The notes: generated by a model not told the origin, from the sequence alone. DNA of 51,548 nucleotides from Lachnospiraceae bacterium FE2018 (GCA_000702845.1 JNKK01000019.1:1-51548), one strand, 5' to 3'. Shown: positions 1-8,031, counted from the first letter of the stretch. Made by a program: numbers and translations.

Positions 1-261
1 GCACTTTTCTTGATTTGCTGCCTTCCGCCAGAGCTGGACTCTGGCTAAGGTGCATCCGCATCCCGCAAGTCCGCTCCCTTGCGGATGCACTTTTCCTACC
101 TCCGGCTGTTCGCTCTGGCCAGATCTGGCCAATTTGGGCATCCGCATCTCTTACTTCCTGGCAACTGCGGATGCACTTTTCTTCCTTCTGACTGTTTGCT
201 CTGTCCGGATCTCGCCAAATCGTGCATCCGCATCCTTTACCTCTGGCAATTGCGGATGCGT
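1..261. repeat. Left array of 86-bp tandem palindromic repeats
   Basis: Each unit has a stem of 11-nt arms, GTGCATCCGCA and its reverse complement TGCGGATGCAC, around an 18-19 nt loop, then TTTTC and a 45-nt linker. Left arms start at 50, 136 and 222, exactly 86 bp apart. Right arms are at 80-90, 166-176 and 251-259, and the window opens on the last four bases of an earlier right arm (1-4). The second left arm has one change and the third right arm is worn at its end. Linkers are alike but more diverged, with a shared end close to GGATCTGGCCAAATC. Linkers have small dyads of their own: CCAGAG/CTCTGG at 28-44 and the palindrome TGGCCAGATCTGGCCA at 116-131. The array lies downstream of hypC. 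The same unit recurs at the other end of the window. Function unknown. Confidence 0.93.
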
Positions 262-290
262 ATTCCAATGCTCTGACCGTCAATCCCGGA

Positions 291-506
291 TTACCGCATC
301 GCGTCCAGTTCCGCGAACAGCCGCTCGATCTCCTCGGCCTCTCCGCTGCTGACTTTCTGCAAAATACAGCCTGCATGGACCAGCACGCGGTCGCCAGGCG
401 CAACATCCACAAAACCGGTGCGCGCATGCACACGGTTGCCGCTGAAATCAACAACGGCTGTTCCCTCATTCAATTCCACTACTGTTCCCGGTAAGGCAAC
501 ACACAT
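291..506 (-). CDS. hypC: HypC/HybG-family hydrogenase maturation chaperone
   Basis: A 71-residue protein starting MCVALPG, the hallmark of HypC; the N-terminal Cys2 is the residue that in this family binds the Fe(CN)2CO precursor while HypD builds it, and HypC then escorts it to the hydrogenase large subunit. The start has a GGGAG site a few bases upstream. It is the last gene of the minus-strand hydrogenase cluster, 184 bp after echF, so it most likely serves the Ech large subunit encoded upstream. No hypA, B, D, E or F is in the window; they may lie beyond the repeat array at the left edge. Family assignment is firm; the partner is inferred from position. Confidence 0.92.
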   Translation of the reverse strand: MCVALPGTVVELNEGTAVVDFSGNRVHARTGFVDVAPGDRVLVHAGCILQKVSSGEAEEIERLFAELDAMR

Positions 507-544
507 ATTCTACTCCCTGATTCTTCTGTTTTCAGTAGTTTGGT

Positions 545-628
545 TTTCCTGATACAACCAACATCCTCCTGCAGTCAGGCTTTCCCGATACAACCAACAT
601 CCTCCTGCAGTCAGGCTTTCCTGTTGCA
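545..628. repeat. 36-bp tandem repeat between echF and hypC
   Basis: Two near-identical 36-bp units, 545-580 and 581-616, differ by about one base. A third, degenerate partial unit follows to about 628. Each unit contains ATACAACCAACATCCTCCTG. It lies in the untranslated gap between echF and hypC and is not in a reading frame of either gene. Confidence 0.85.
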
Positions 629-642
629 ATCAGCATTACAAA

Positions 643-662
643 GGGCTGACAGCTGTCAGCCC
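643..662. terminator. Perfect 20-bp palindrome after echF
   Basis: GGGCTGACAG followed by its exact complement CTGTCAGCCC, 28 bp downstream of the echF stop. On the minus strand only a short TTT follows, so it may be a weak terminator, an attenuator before hypC, or an RNA-end stabiliser. Confidence 0.55.
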
Positions 663-690
663 CTTATTCTGTATCATATTGTTCAGAGGA

Positions 691-1224
691 TCACGCCTTC
701 GTCTCAGCTGCAGCTGGTTCAGCTTCGGTTTTTGCCTTTGGTTCAGCTTCAGCCTTTGCTTCTGCCTCAGCCTTTGCCTTTGCTTCCGCCTCAGCCTTTT
801 TCTTTGCCTCCATAGCAGCTTTTGCCGCTGCCGCTTTTTCTGCCTGAATCCGCTTTTTCTCAATCTCAGCCTGAATGGCTTCTTCAGATTTTCTGAAGAC
901 TTCTTCTGTTTTTGCTCCCATCGGCTCCTGATATCCCGGAACCATGTGCAGACATTTCTTCGGACATCTTTCTACACAGTTTCCGCATGCGATGCAGTCA
1001 AACCGGTTGATTGTCCAGGTGTATTCCTGCTTGCTGACTGCAAGACAGCCGGGCGGACAGCAGCGTACGCACATACCGCAGGAAATGCAGTCGTCAATAT
1101 CGATCGTGATATGACCGCGGCTGCGCTCCGGGTATACGGCCGGTTCTGCCGGATAGGATGTCGTGACCGGCGGGGAGAATAGATTTTTCAGCACGGTCGG
1201 AACAAATCTCATCAGCTTTGCCAT
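691..1224 (-). CDS. echF: Ech hydrogenase 2x[4Fe-4S] ferredoxin-like subunit, with low-complexity tail
   Basis: Electron-transfer subunit of the membrane-bound Ech-type hydrogenase, 177 residues. Two CxxCxxCxxxCP clusters are visible (Cys46/49/52/56 and Cys77/80/83/87), the expected ligands of two [4Fe-4S] centres that pass electrons from reduced ferredoxin to the small subunit. From about residue 105 the protein becomes a 70-residue Ala/Lys/Glu-rich, probably helical tail made of short AEAKAKAEAE-like repeats, which I do not know as a normal EchF part. The start at 1224 is chosen because AAGGAG stands at good distance; a longer frame running back into echE lacks one. Last of the six ech genes. 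Confidence 0.9.
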   Translation of the reverse strand: MAKLMRFVPTVLKNLFSPPVTTSYPAEPAVYPERSRGHITIDIDDCISCGMCVRCCPPGCLAVSKQEYTWTINRFDCIACGNCVERCPKKCLHMVPGYQEPMGAKTEEVFRKSEEAIQAEIEKKRIQAEKAAAAKAAMEAKKKAEAEAKAKAEAEAKAEAEPKAKTEAEPAAAETKA

Positions 1225-1241
1225 GATTCTACTCTCCTTTC

Positions 1242-2336
1242 TTAACGCTCTGTGCAGCTGATGCACGGGTCAATTGTAATAACAAGCAGACCGACATCCG
1301 AGAGAGTCGCACCTTTCAGCATCTCGCAGAGTGACGGAATATTCGCAAAAGTAGGTGTGCGGATCCGCATACGGTCAAGGAACTTGCCGCCGGTTGCCTT
1401 TGCATAGTATACAGCTTCACCGCGGGACTGCTCCAGCCTTACGAAACACTCGCCGTCCGGATTTCCCTTAACAGGTACGGCAAGTGTCCGGTCTTCCGGA
1501 AGCTTCGCAATTGCCTGCCGGATCAGATCGATCGACTGGTATACTTCATGCAGGCGCACATTACAGCGCGCATAACAGTCTCCGTCATTCGATGTAACCG
1601 GTTCGAAATCCAAATATTTATAAGCTGCATAGCCGCGCTTCCTGAGATCTACATTCACACCGCTTGCACGTGCGACCGGTCCGACGCCGCCCAGTTCGTG
1701 AATCTGTTCTTTTGTCAGAACACCGACACCTTTCAGACGGGACTGAACGGTATAATCCAGCAGGAATGTCTTTTCAATCTGCTTCAGTTCTTCCTCAATC
1801 TCGCCGATATTCTTCAGAATCGCCTTTGTCATGTCATCGTCAATGTCTTTCAGGACCCCGCCGATTTTATTGACGGATGCGATTAACCGGCCGCCGGTCG
1901 TAAGTTCAGCCATATCAAGGATTTTTTCACGGATTCTCCACGCCTGATAAAACAGGCTCTCAAATCCAAACCCGTCAGCCAGCAGTCCGAGCCAAAGCAG
2001 ATGACTGTGGATACGTGACATCTCGCACCAGATTGTGCGAAGAAACTTTGCGCGGTCCGGAACCTCAACCTCGAAGATGCCTTCCAGTGCCTCGCAGTAT
2101 CCCATGCCATGCATGAAGCTGCAGATGCCGCAAATACGTTCAATGACATACTGCATGTCATTGAAATCCTTTTTCATAGCCAGTCCTTCCAGACCGCGAT
2201 GGATAAACCCGATTGACGGTATCGCCTCTACTACTTTTTCATCTTCGATTACCAGATCCAGATGGATCGGCTCAGGAAGGACGGGATGCTGCGGTCCATA
2301 CGGAATGACGCTTCTTCTGCTCAAATCAACAGCCAT
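1242..2336 (-). CDS. echE: Ech-type [NiFe] hydrogenase large subunit
   Basis: Catalytic subunit, 364 residues, homologous to NuoD/CooH. Both nickel-binding CxxC motifs are present: RICGIC (Cys69, Cys72) and, at the extreme C-terminus, DPCISC (Cys358, Cys361) followed only by T-E-R and the stop. The reaction in this family is 2H+ + 2e- to H2, with electrons from ferredoxin. The gene ends right after the second motif, so I see no C-terminal extension for a maturation protease to remove, unlike classical [NiFe] hydrogenases. GGAGG precedes the ATG. It abuts echD without a gap and is followed by echF. Confidence 0.95.
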   Translation of the reverse strand: MAVDLSRRSVIPYGPQHPVLPEPIHLDLVIEDEKVVEAIPSIGFIHRGLEGLAMKKDFNDMQYVIERICGICSFMHGMGYCEALEGIFEVEVPDRAKFLRTIWCEMSRIHSHLLWLGLLADGFGFESLFYQAWRIREKILDMAELTTGGRLIASVNKIGGVLKDIDDDMTKAILKNIGEIEEELKQIEKTFLLDYTVQSRLKGVGVLTKEQIHELGGVGPVARASGVNVDLRKRGYAAYKYLDFEPVTSNDGDCYARCNVRLHEVYQSIDLIRQAIAKLPEDRTLAVPVKGNPDGECFVRLEQSRGEAVYYAKATGGKFLDRMRIRTPTFANIPSLCEMLKGATLSDVGLLVITIDPCISCTER

Positions 2337-2717
2337 TTATTCTCCCTCCTTCGGTTTCTTCGGTGCCATCGGCGATTCAACTTCAATACGGTAAAGCTTG
2401 TTATCGTAATCCATATTAATCATCTTAATATTCACGCCAAACAGCTCTTTCATCTCATTTTCATAGAATACAGCAGCCGGAACGATTTCGGTAATACTCG
2501 GAATCTCAGTCTCCTGATCCGTCACAATCCGGAATGTCTCAAGCTGATAGGTTTCATCATGCGCGAAAGAATAGCTCAATTCAATCTGATCTTTTACAAG
2601 TGCTGCACATGCCTGTGACAGGCGGAATCCGCGTGTCTTGATCTCCATTGTCTTCGGAAGGAGCTGTTCCGGGGTTATCTCAAATAACCTGTTTTCCGGA
2701 CAAATAACTTCTGCCAT
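2337..2717 (-). CDS. echD: Ech hydrogenase NuoC-like subunit
   Basis: A short (126 aa) hydrophilic subunit matching the 30-kDa NuoC family in its core: the stretch around AVFYENEMKELFGV is the family's signature (xxE(R/N)E-x-x-(D/E)(L)FG). It holds the large and small subunits together on the membrane arm. Start at 2717 is set by GGGAGG upstream; an earlier in-frame ATG lies inside echC. The C-terminus is Lys/Pro-rich. The order echC-echD-echE with almost no gaps supports the assignment. Confidence 0.88.
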   Translation of the reverse strand: MAEVICPENRLFEITPEQLLPKTMEIKTRGFRLSQACAALVKDQIELSYSFAHDETYQLETFRIVTDQETEIPSITEIVPAAVFYENEMKELFGVNIKMINMDYDNKLYRIEVESPMAPKKPKEGE

Positions 2718-2718
2718 A

Positions 2719-3177
2719 TTAACGTCCTCCCTTCTTCTCTGCTTTGACCTTTGCATCATGCTCATCGGAGCGCTCCTGGAACAGAGCGACTGCCTTTACG
2801 ATGCCGTCAATGATTGCCTGCGGTCTTGCAGCGCATCCCGGAACATAAATATCGACCGGAATAACAGAATCCGCTCCGCCCAGAATGTTATAGCACTCTT
2901 TGAACACGCCGCCTGTGCACGCACAGACACCGACTGCAACGACCACCTTCGGACGCGGCATCTGATCATAAATCTGTTTCACCACGTCCTTGTTCTGAGT
3001 ATTGACACCGCCGGTAATCAGAAAAATATCTGCCTGCAGCGGATCACCTGTATTCATAATACCAAAGCGCTCTGCGTCATAAACCGGCGTCAGACACGCG
3101 AGTACTTCTATATCGCACCCGTTACAGCTGGATCCATCATAGTGGAGCAGCCACGGGGATCTTGCAACTTTTCCCAT
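2719..3177 (-). CDS. echC: Ech hydrogenase small subunit (NuoB-like)
   Basis: Carries the proximal [4Fe-4S] cluster next to the NiFe site; 152 residues. The ligand pattern is visible: SSCNGC near residue 18-21, GVCACTGG in the middle and VPGCAARP toward the C-terminus, as in NuoB/EchC. The start at 3177 has AAGGAGG a few bases ahead and fits the family length; an upstream in-frame extension overlaps echB and has no family match. The C-terminal 20 residues are charged and Lys-rich. One base separates it from echD. Confidence 0.93.
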   Translation of the reverse strand: MGKVARSPWLLHYDGSSCNGCDIEVLACLTPVYDAERFGIMNTGDPLQADIFLITGGVNTQNKDVVKQIYDQMPRPKVVVAVGVCACTGGVFKECYNILGGADSVIPVDIYVPGCAARPQAIIDGIVKAVALFQERSDEHDAKVKAEKKGGR

Positions 3178-3233
3178 TATTTCCTCCTTTTCATTCAGGA
3201 TACACGCCGGAATCAGTCCCGGTCCTGTGCATC

Positions 3234-4106
3234 TTAAGAAATCAGCATCAGAATCAGCAGATTGACGCCTGCGGACAGCAGGGTAACCAGCCATGTGATC
3301 TTCAGCATCTGATCCCAACGGAAACGGGCGCTGGTATTGTCAATCAGAATTTCCACAAAATAAACTGCCAGGATCACAAGTACCGCAGCGAGAATACTCC
3401 ACGGATTATTGTTGATGATAAACAGCGCAACAACACCCAGCAGGAAAATGTTCTCATACCACTCTGCGATCTGGAAAAATGCCAGATTACGCGCACCCAT
3501 CTCAGTCGTAAGACCTTTTACCAGCTCCTGATGCATATGGTGCGAAGTAGCCGTATCGAACGGGGATTTCCTCATCTTAATTGTCATGATAAATACAAAT
3601 GCGAAGAAGAATCCCGGCATGTAGAGAATATGACTGAGCGGCGATGCGGCAATATCACTGACATTAAATGTCTTTGCCGACAGATAAAAACCTACACAGG
3701 TAAGCAGAACTGCCGGCTCGTAAGCCATCATCTGAATCAGCTCACGCTGGGCGCCGATTGTGCTGTAAGGCGAACTGGTGATCATCGCTGCAAAATACAG
3801 GAATGTCGCTGCTGTCGCCAGAATAAAGAAGCACATCAGGATGTCACTTCCAGCAAAGAACATCGCTCCTGTAAAGATCATCAGCAGCATGTACGTCATA
3901 AGAAGGAATGTCTGCGCACGGCTGACCGCGATGACCTGTTTGTTCAGCAGTTTCTGTACATCATAGAACGGCTGCAGAACAGGCGGTCCGACACGTCCCT
4001 GCATGCGTGCAGAAATCTTGCGGTCCAGTCCCTCCAGAAAACCGCCGAGGAACGGTGCCAGAACGACATAGCAGATGATGAAGATAACGCGCATATAAAT
4101 ACTCAT
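3234..4106 (-). CDS. echB: Ech hydrogenase membrane subunit, NuoH-like
   Basis: A 290-residue integral membrane protein with about eight hydrophobic segments. Motifs of the NuoH/EchB family are visible: EGLDRKISARMQGRVGPP near the N-terminus and the ELIQMMAYEP and KMRKSPFDTATSHH loops, which carry the acidic and basic residues that link the hydrogenase module to ion transport. The start at 4106 overlaps the echA stop by one base (TGATG), with GGAGG upstream, so it is translationally coupled. About 56 bp separate it from echC. Confidence 0.94.
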   Translation of the reverse strand: MSIYMRVIFIICYVVLAPFLGGFLEGLDRKISARMQGRVGPPVLQPFYDVQKLLNKQVIAVSRAQTFLLMTYMLLMIFTGAMFFAGSDILMCFFILATAATFLYFAAMITSSPYSTIGAQRELIQMMAYEPAVLLTCVGFYLSAKTFNVSDIAASPLSHILYMPGFFFAFVFIMTIKMRKSPFDTATSHHMHQELVKGLTTEMGARNLAFFQIAEWYENIFLLGVVALFIINNNPWSILAAVLVILAVYFVEILIDNTSARFRWDQMLKITWLVTLLSAGVNLLILMLIS

Positions 4107-6031
4107 CAGAACACACCTCCCAAAATTCTGGCCATCATGACAATCAATACCGCCAGCGTAAACAGCTGACACGGGAACATCAGTTTTTTCTGACCAATGT
4201 ACTTCGTAAAGTAGTAGTTCGACATCCAGAGCTGCTTCGGTTCGCCAAATGAATCAATGAAACCGGTATTATTACCGACATTGATACCATTCATATATGC
4301 AAGCTTGACGTTGGTTCTGCGGTTCTTGAACGCGCGGTCCGCGAGGAACGGCACAAGGAAGACCAGCAGAATAATTACAATCAGTGTATACAGCACAGCG
4401 GTCGGAATGACCTCCGCTGAATGATTGAACTGCTCGATCAGCAGCGGCTCCACGTAGTTAACGGAAAGGACAGGAAACAGAACACAGAGTGCAATCATCA
4501 GGACTGCATGAATCGTGAGTGAAAGCGTCTCGCTCTTCTGTGTAATATCCTCAACATTGGTGTGCACTGCATTGTGCGTCGGACTGATGATTTTACCGAG
4601 CCATTTTGTCCAGTAAAAAGAAGTTGTCGCACTGCCGAATACGATAAAGACAACCAGCAGAATATTGCTCTCGTCTACTGCCGCGCGAAGTGCGGACCAC
4701 TTGGAAATCAGCATGCCGAACGGGGCAAGGAACATGCCGACGATACCGATGAACATAAAGATCGCCAGTTTCGGCACGCGGTACAGCAGACCGTGCATGC
4801 TCTCGATCTCTCTGCTGTGGGTAGCATTTTCCGTTGCACCGATGTCCTGGAACAGCAGCGACTTGGAAATTGCGTGGAATATCATCAGGAAAATGCCTGC
4901 CCAGATTGTCTCTGCCCGGCCGACACCTGCACACGCAACCATAAGACCCAGATTTGAGATGGTTGAGAAGGCAAGCACTTTTTTGCCGTCATGCTGTGCG
5001 ATCGCCATAACCGATGCGGCAAAGAATGTGAATCCTCCGATCAAAGCGATCATATTGCCGGAAGCCTTCTCACTCATAGCCGGTCCCAGACGGAACAGAA
5101 TGTAAATACCAGCCTTGACCATCGTAGCGCTGTGCAGCAGTGCCGAAGACGGTGTCGGCGCAACCATTGCGCCCATCAGCCAGGTTGAAAACGGCATCTG
5201 CGCCGCTTTTGTAAGCGCCGCAAAAGCGATCAGCGCAACCGCAAACGCAATCACATGTCGCTCATCCAGGTATTTACCGTATCTAATCAGTTCCTGCAGG
5301 GAATCCTGTCCTTTGGAATAGATATAGAGAGTAACGCCTACTGACAGCGCACAGCCTCCCAGCAGGTTCATCCAGAGTGCGCGGAAAGAATTGTTTATTG
5401 CTTCCGTCTCGCGTGTATAACCGATCAGAAGGAATGAACATACACTTGTCGTCTCCCAGAAGAAAATCAGCCACAGCAGACTGTTGGAAACAACAAAACC
5501 GAACATCGCACCGAGAAACAGGAACAATATCATAAAGAAATAATATCTGCGGTCCTGAAACTCAGTATGATGTTTGTGGTATCCGTCCATATAACCGACT
5601 GCGTACACCACAATCAGACTTCCGATTAATCCGACGATAACGCACATAAGAATTGAGAGATAATCGACACGGACATGCGCGATTTCCTTCAGTTCCGGAC
5701 CGGCCAGCTCTACATATGCGATCAGAATGGTCGGCGCAATTGAGAGCAGACAGATCAGATACTTCTTATAGCGGAAGCATAGAAATGTAACAACAATCAT
5801 CAGCAGAAAGTCACCCGCCAGAATCAGATGGTTCACCATCTCCGTGTGAACATACAGTTCCATCGGCTGACGTCCTCCCATCATCCACTGCATAACCAGC
5901 AAAGCGGTTGCCGCAATAATAATGACAGCGCCTGCATATGCAATTACATTTCGCACTTTGTCCGCCCGGATGCAGTACATCAGCACCGCACATAAGAGCG
6001 GAAAGCAGATCAGAAACGGAATCACCTGCAT
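4106..6031 (-). CDS. echA: Ech hydrogenase proton/Na+ antiporter-like subunit (NuoL/MrpA family)
   Basis: First gene of the ech operon, 641 residues with some 14-16 hydrophobic segments. It belongs to the NuoL/M/N antiporter-like family: a WETTSVCSFLLIG segment carrying the conserved helix-5 Glu, and a KAAQMPFSTWLMGAMVAPTP block with the conserved helix-7 Lys. It would translocate H+ or Na+ as ferredoxin electrons reduce protons at EchE. The region GATENATHSREIE is the usual NuoL connecting loop. AGGAG lies about ten bases before the ATG. Only 68 bp separate it from the nitroreductase stop and I see no clear promoter there, so readthrough from upstream is possible. Confidence 0.93.
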   Translation of the reverse strand: MQVIPFLICFPLLCAVLMYCIRADKVRNVIAYAGAVIIIAATALLVMQWMMGGRQPMELYVHTEMVNHLILAGDFLLMIVVTFLCFRYKKYLICLLSIAPTILIAYVELAGPELKEIAHVRVDYLSILMCVIVGLIGSLIVVYAVGYMDGYHKHHTEFQDRRYYFFMILFLFLGAMFGFVVSNSLLWLIFFWETTSVCSFLLIGYTRETEAINNSFRALWMNLLGGCALSVGVTLYIYSKGQDSLQELIRYGKYLDERHVIAFAVALIAFAALTKAAQMPFSTWLMGAMVAPTPSSALLHSATMVKAGIYILFRLGPAMSEKASGNMIALIGGFTFFAASVMAIAQHDGKKVLAFSTISNLGLMVACAGVGRAETIWAGIFLMIFHAISKSLLFQDIGATENATHSREIESMHGLLYRVPKLAIFMFIGIVGMFLAPFGMLISKWSALRAAVDESNILLVVFIVFGSATTSFYWTKWLGKIISPTHNAVHTNVEDITQKSETLSLTIHAVLMIALCVLFPVLSVNYVEPLLIEQFNHSAEVIPTAVLYTLIVIILLVFLVPFLADRAFKNRRTNVKLAYMNGINVGNNTGFIDSFGEPKQLWMSNYYFTKYIGQKKLMFPCQLFTLAVLIVMMARILGGVF

Positions 6032-6099
6032 AACTCAAAATCTCCTTTCACTTTGCCTCAAACATGATTTTATAAATGTTTTATGAATTCTTTATCATT

Positions 6100-6642
6100 C
6101 TAGCACATTACCAGCAGTTCTTCCACCGGTTTCCGGCGCGGCGGTTTCGGTTCTTCCGCCGGATATCCCACAGGAATCAGCGCCGCGATTTCCTCATCAT
6201 CCGGAAGATTCAGGCATTCCTTAATTACATTTTCGTCAATTACACCAAGAATAACCGTCCCAAGTCCCATTTCATGCGCTGCCAGGCAGAATGTCTGCGC
6301 CGCAATTCCCGCATCAAAAGACTGCCAGTGCGTTCCCTTGGAAGTTGAACTGCTTCCGTCCTTCTCAAATCCGGAACGTCCTGTCTTCATAGTCATAACA
6401 ACAAGTACCGGCGCTCCCTGTATGATTTTTGTATTCCAGGTAAATCCAAGTACACCCGTCTCGGCAATTCTGTCTTTTGTCTCCTTATTCAATACAGCAT
6501 AATACCTGACGACCTGTGTGTTTTTCCACGACGGAGCCCATGCAGCAGCAGCCACAACCTGTTCCAGAATCTCAGGTGTTACATCCTGATCCGTATATTT
6601 CCGGACACTGCGTCTTGTTTCGATACATTTTCTTGTTTCCAT
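6100..6642 (-). CDS. Nitroreductase-family flavoprotein
   Basis: A 180-residue protein of the FMN-dependent nitroreductase family. It opens with the family's RRSVRKY motif (FMN phosphate contact), continues with AAWAPSWKN and ends with the GLGTVILGV and GYPAEEPKPPRRK blocks. Such enzymes act as dimers on quinones, nitro compounds or flavins with NAD(P)H; the substrate cannot be read from sequence. GAGAGGAG lies upstream of the ATG. It sits between the shikimate genes and ech with gaps of about 100 and 68 bp, so co-transcription is possible but unproven. Confidence 0.9.
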   Translation of the reverse strand: METRKCIETRRSVRKYTDQDVTPEILEQVVAAAAWAPSWKNTQVVRYYAVLNKETKDRIAETGVLGFTWNTKIIQGAPVLVVMTMKTGRSGFEKDGSSSTSKGTHWQSFDAGIAAQTFCLAAHEMGLGTVILGVIDENVIKECLNLPDDEEIAALIPVGYPAEEPKPPRRKPVEELLVMC

Positions 6643-6673
6643 TCTATTTGACTCCTCTCATTTTCATCATCAT

Positions 6674-6727
6674 ATGCCTGCGGCTGCACAATCCAGTCTC
6701 AGGTAATTCGAGTTCGGCCGCAGGCAT
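6674..6727. other. Long-loop inverted repeat between aroDK and nitroreductase gene
   Basis: Arms ATGCCTGCGGC (6674-6684) and GCCGCAGGCAT (6717-6727) are perfectly complementary around a 32-nt loop. Neither strand shows a following T-run, so it is not a standard terminator; it could be an operator or an RNA-stability hairpin. Confidence 0.5.
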
Positions 6728-6741
6728 CTGCTGCTTTACTC

Positions 6742-8028
6742 TCAGCGGTCAAGCAGTCCGCTTGTCAGCTCTGCAATTTCCTCCGCAATTTCCGCCACCG
6801 GACGGTTATCTGTCGCAATGGTCAGATCAGCTGCCGCATCATAAACAGAGGAGCGCTGCTCCATCAGCTCCTCTATACCGGCGACGCTCATCCTCCCCTG
6901 CAGAAGCGGTCTGTCTGCACTGCTACCCACACGTGCGAGAATTGTCTCCGGCTTCGCTGTCAGCTGCACGATTACACCCTGTTCCCGCATCAGACGTACA
7001 TTATCCGCGCGCATCGCAACCCCGCCGCCGCAGGAAATAACCTTCGATCCTGATTCCGGAAGCCGCTGCAGATAAGCCGTTTCCAGATCACGGAAGTACC
7101 GTTCGCCAAACTGTTCAAATATCTCGGGAATCGTCATTTCCTCTTCTTTTTCTATGACTGCGTCCATCTCGATCAGCTCGGCACCGATATACCTTGAAAG
7201 CACTTTTCCGATTGTACTTTTTCCGGTCCCCATAAATCCGATCAGGAAAATATTTTCTTTCCTGCGTGTATGCAGCCGCAGCAGAATCTCGCTCAGATTT
7301 CCCGCATCCATCTGTCCGGGCGCCGACTGTTTTCCAACAGCGCCGAAGGTTACAGCAGAACCAAATGCCTCACCGACGACCCGGCTGATCTGTCCGTCCG
7401 CGCCCATGGCAATCGAAATAACCGGACGGTCTGCATAAACACGTGTCATCTCTTCCGTAGCTGAAAGAAGGATCAGCACGTCCTGTTTATTGTTCGGCAT
7501 GACAGCTATCTTGAGAATATCCGCGTCCAGCGCCTGCATACGCCGCATCGTGGTGATTATCTCTTCGCGCCTGGGTGTGGCGTCAAAATTGTGGCTGGAT
7601 GCAATCACAATGCCTTCATACGTGTGTACAACATCTACCAGATTTGCCACTGCCGCTTCACCCATGGAGAGTTCGACATCAATCAGATCGGCCAGTCCGG
7701 TAGCTGCGACATGCTCGATCAGCTCGATGTAAGCCAGCGTGGAACACTCACGCGCACCGCCTTCCCGCATCGTACGAAATGTAAACAGGACCGGAATGTT
7801 TCCGAGCACCTTATGCAGCAGGCGGAGCATCTCATCCACATTGTCCAGATCTTCGATATCGTTAAAGAAATCAGCGCGCCATTCAACCAGATCGGCCGGT
7901 TCTTCCAATATCGCGACTGCCGCTGCAAGTATTTCCTCTGTGGTCCGTTCTACGATCGGTACACAGATTTTCGGAATTCCTTCCCCGATCCGTACACCTC
8001 TCACTTCAACATAGTTTTTCCCGCTCAC
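6742..8028 (-). CDS. aroDK: Fused type I 3-dehydroquinate dehydratase and shikimate kinase (AroD-AroK)
   Basis: A 428-residue two-enzyme fusion for steps 3 and 5 of chorismate synthesis. Residues 1-250 are type I dehydroquinase: EWRADFF, the catalytic His in SSHNFD, the Schiff-base Lys in LKIAVMP and the substrate Arg in ISRVVGEAFGS. Residues about 256-428 are shikimate kinase: Walker A GFMGTGKST, the shikimate site (EMD, FRDLE, SCGGGV) and the lid arginine in SADRPLL. Both halves keep their active residues. The start is a GTG at 8028 with AAGGA eight bases upstream; no ATG fits. It follows aroE by three bases, so the products of the two genes perform three consecutive steps. Confidence 0.95.
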   Translation of the reverse strand: MSGKNYVEVRGVRIGEGIPKICVPIVERTTEEILAAAVAILEEPADLVEWRADFFNDIEDLDNVDEMLRLLHKVLGNIPVLFTFRTMREGGARECSTLAYIELIEHVAATGLADLIDVELSMGEAAVANLVDVVHTYEGIVIASSHNFDATPRREEIITTMRRMQALDADILKIAVMPNNKQDVLILLSATEEMTRVYADRPVISIAMGADGQISRVVGEAFGSAVTFGAVGKQSAPGQMDAGNLSEILLRLHTRRKENIFLIGFMGTGKSTIGKVLSRYIGAELIEMDAVIEKEEEMTIPEIFEQFGERYFRDLETAYLQRLPESGSKVISCGGGVAMRADNVRLMREQGVIVQLTAKPETILARVGSSADRPLLQGRMSVAGIEELMEQRSSVYDAAADLTIATDNRPVAEIAEEIAELTSGLLDR

Positions 8029-8031
8029 TTA

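Noticed and set aside
1-261. CRISPR array
   Set aside because: The intervals between stems are related to one another and 45 bp long with 18-19 nt loops; there is no unique spacer and no cas gene.
50-352. Open frames across the left array
   Set aside because: A unit of 86 bp is not a multiple of three, so the frame changes each unit; frames overlap hypC and have no ribosome site.
679-1182. Plus-strand frame of 167 codons opposite echF
   Set aside because: Its Cys/Phe/Leu-rich product is the shadow of the Ala/Lys/Glu repeat on the coding strand.
3162-4169. 335-codon plus-strand frame opposite echB
   Set aside because: No ribosome site or family likeness; echB on the other strand is certain.
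6032-6099. ech promoter
   Set aside because: A/T-rich with a TATAAA-like box near 6068-6076, but no -35 at acceptable distance; not called.
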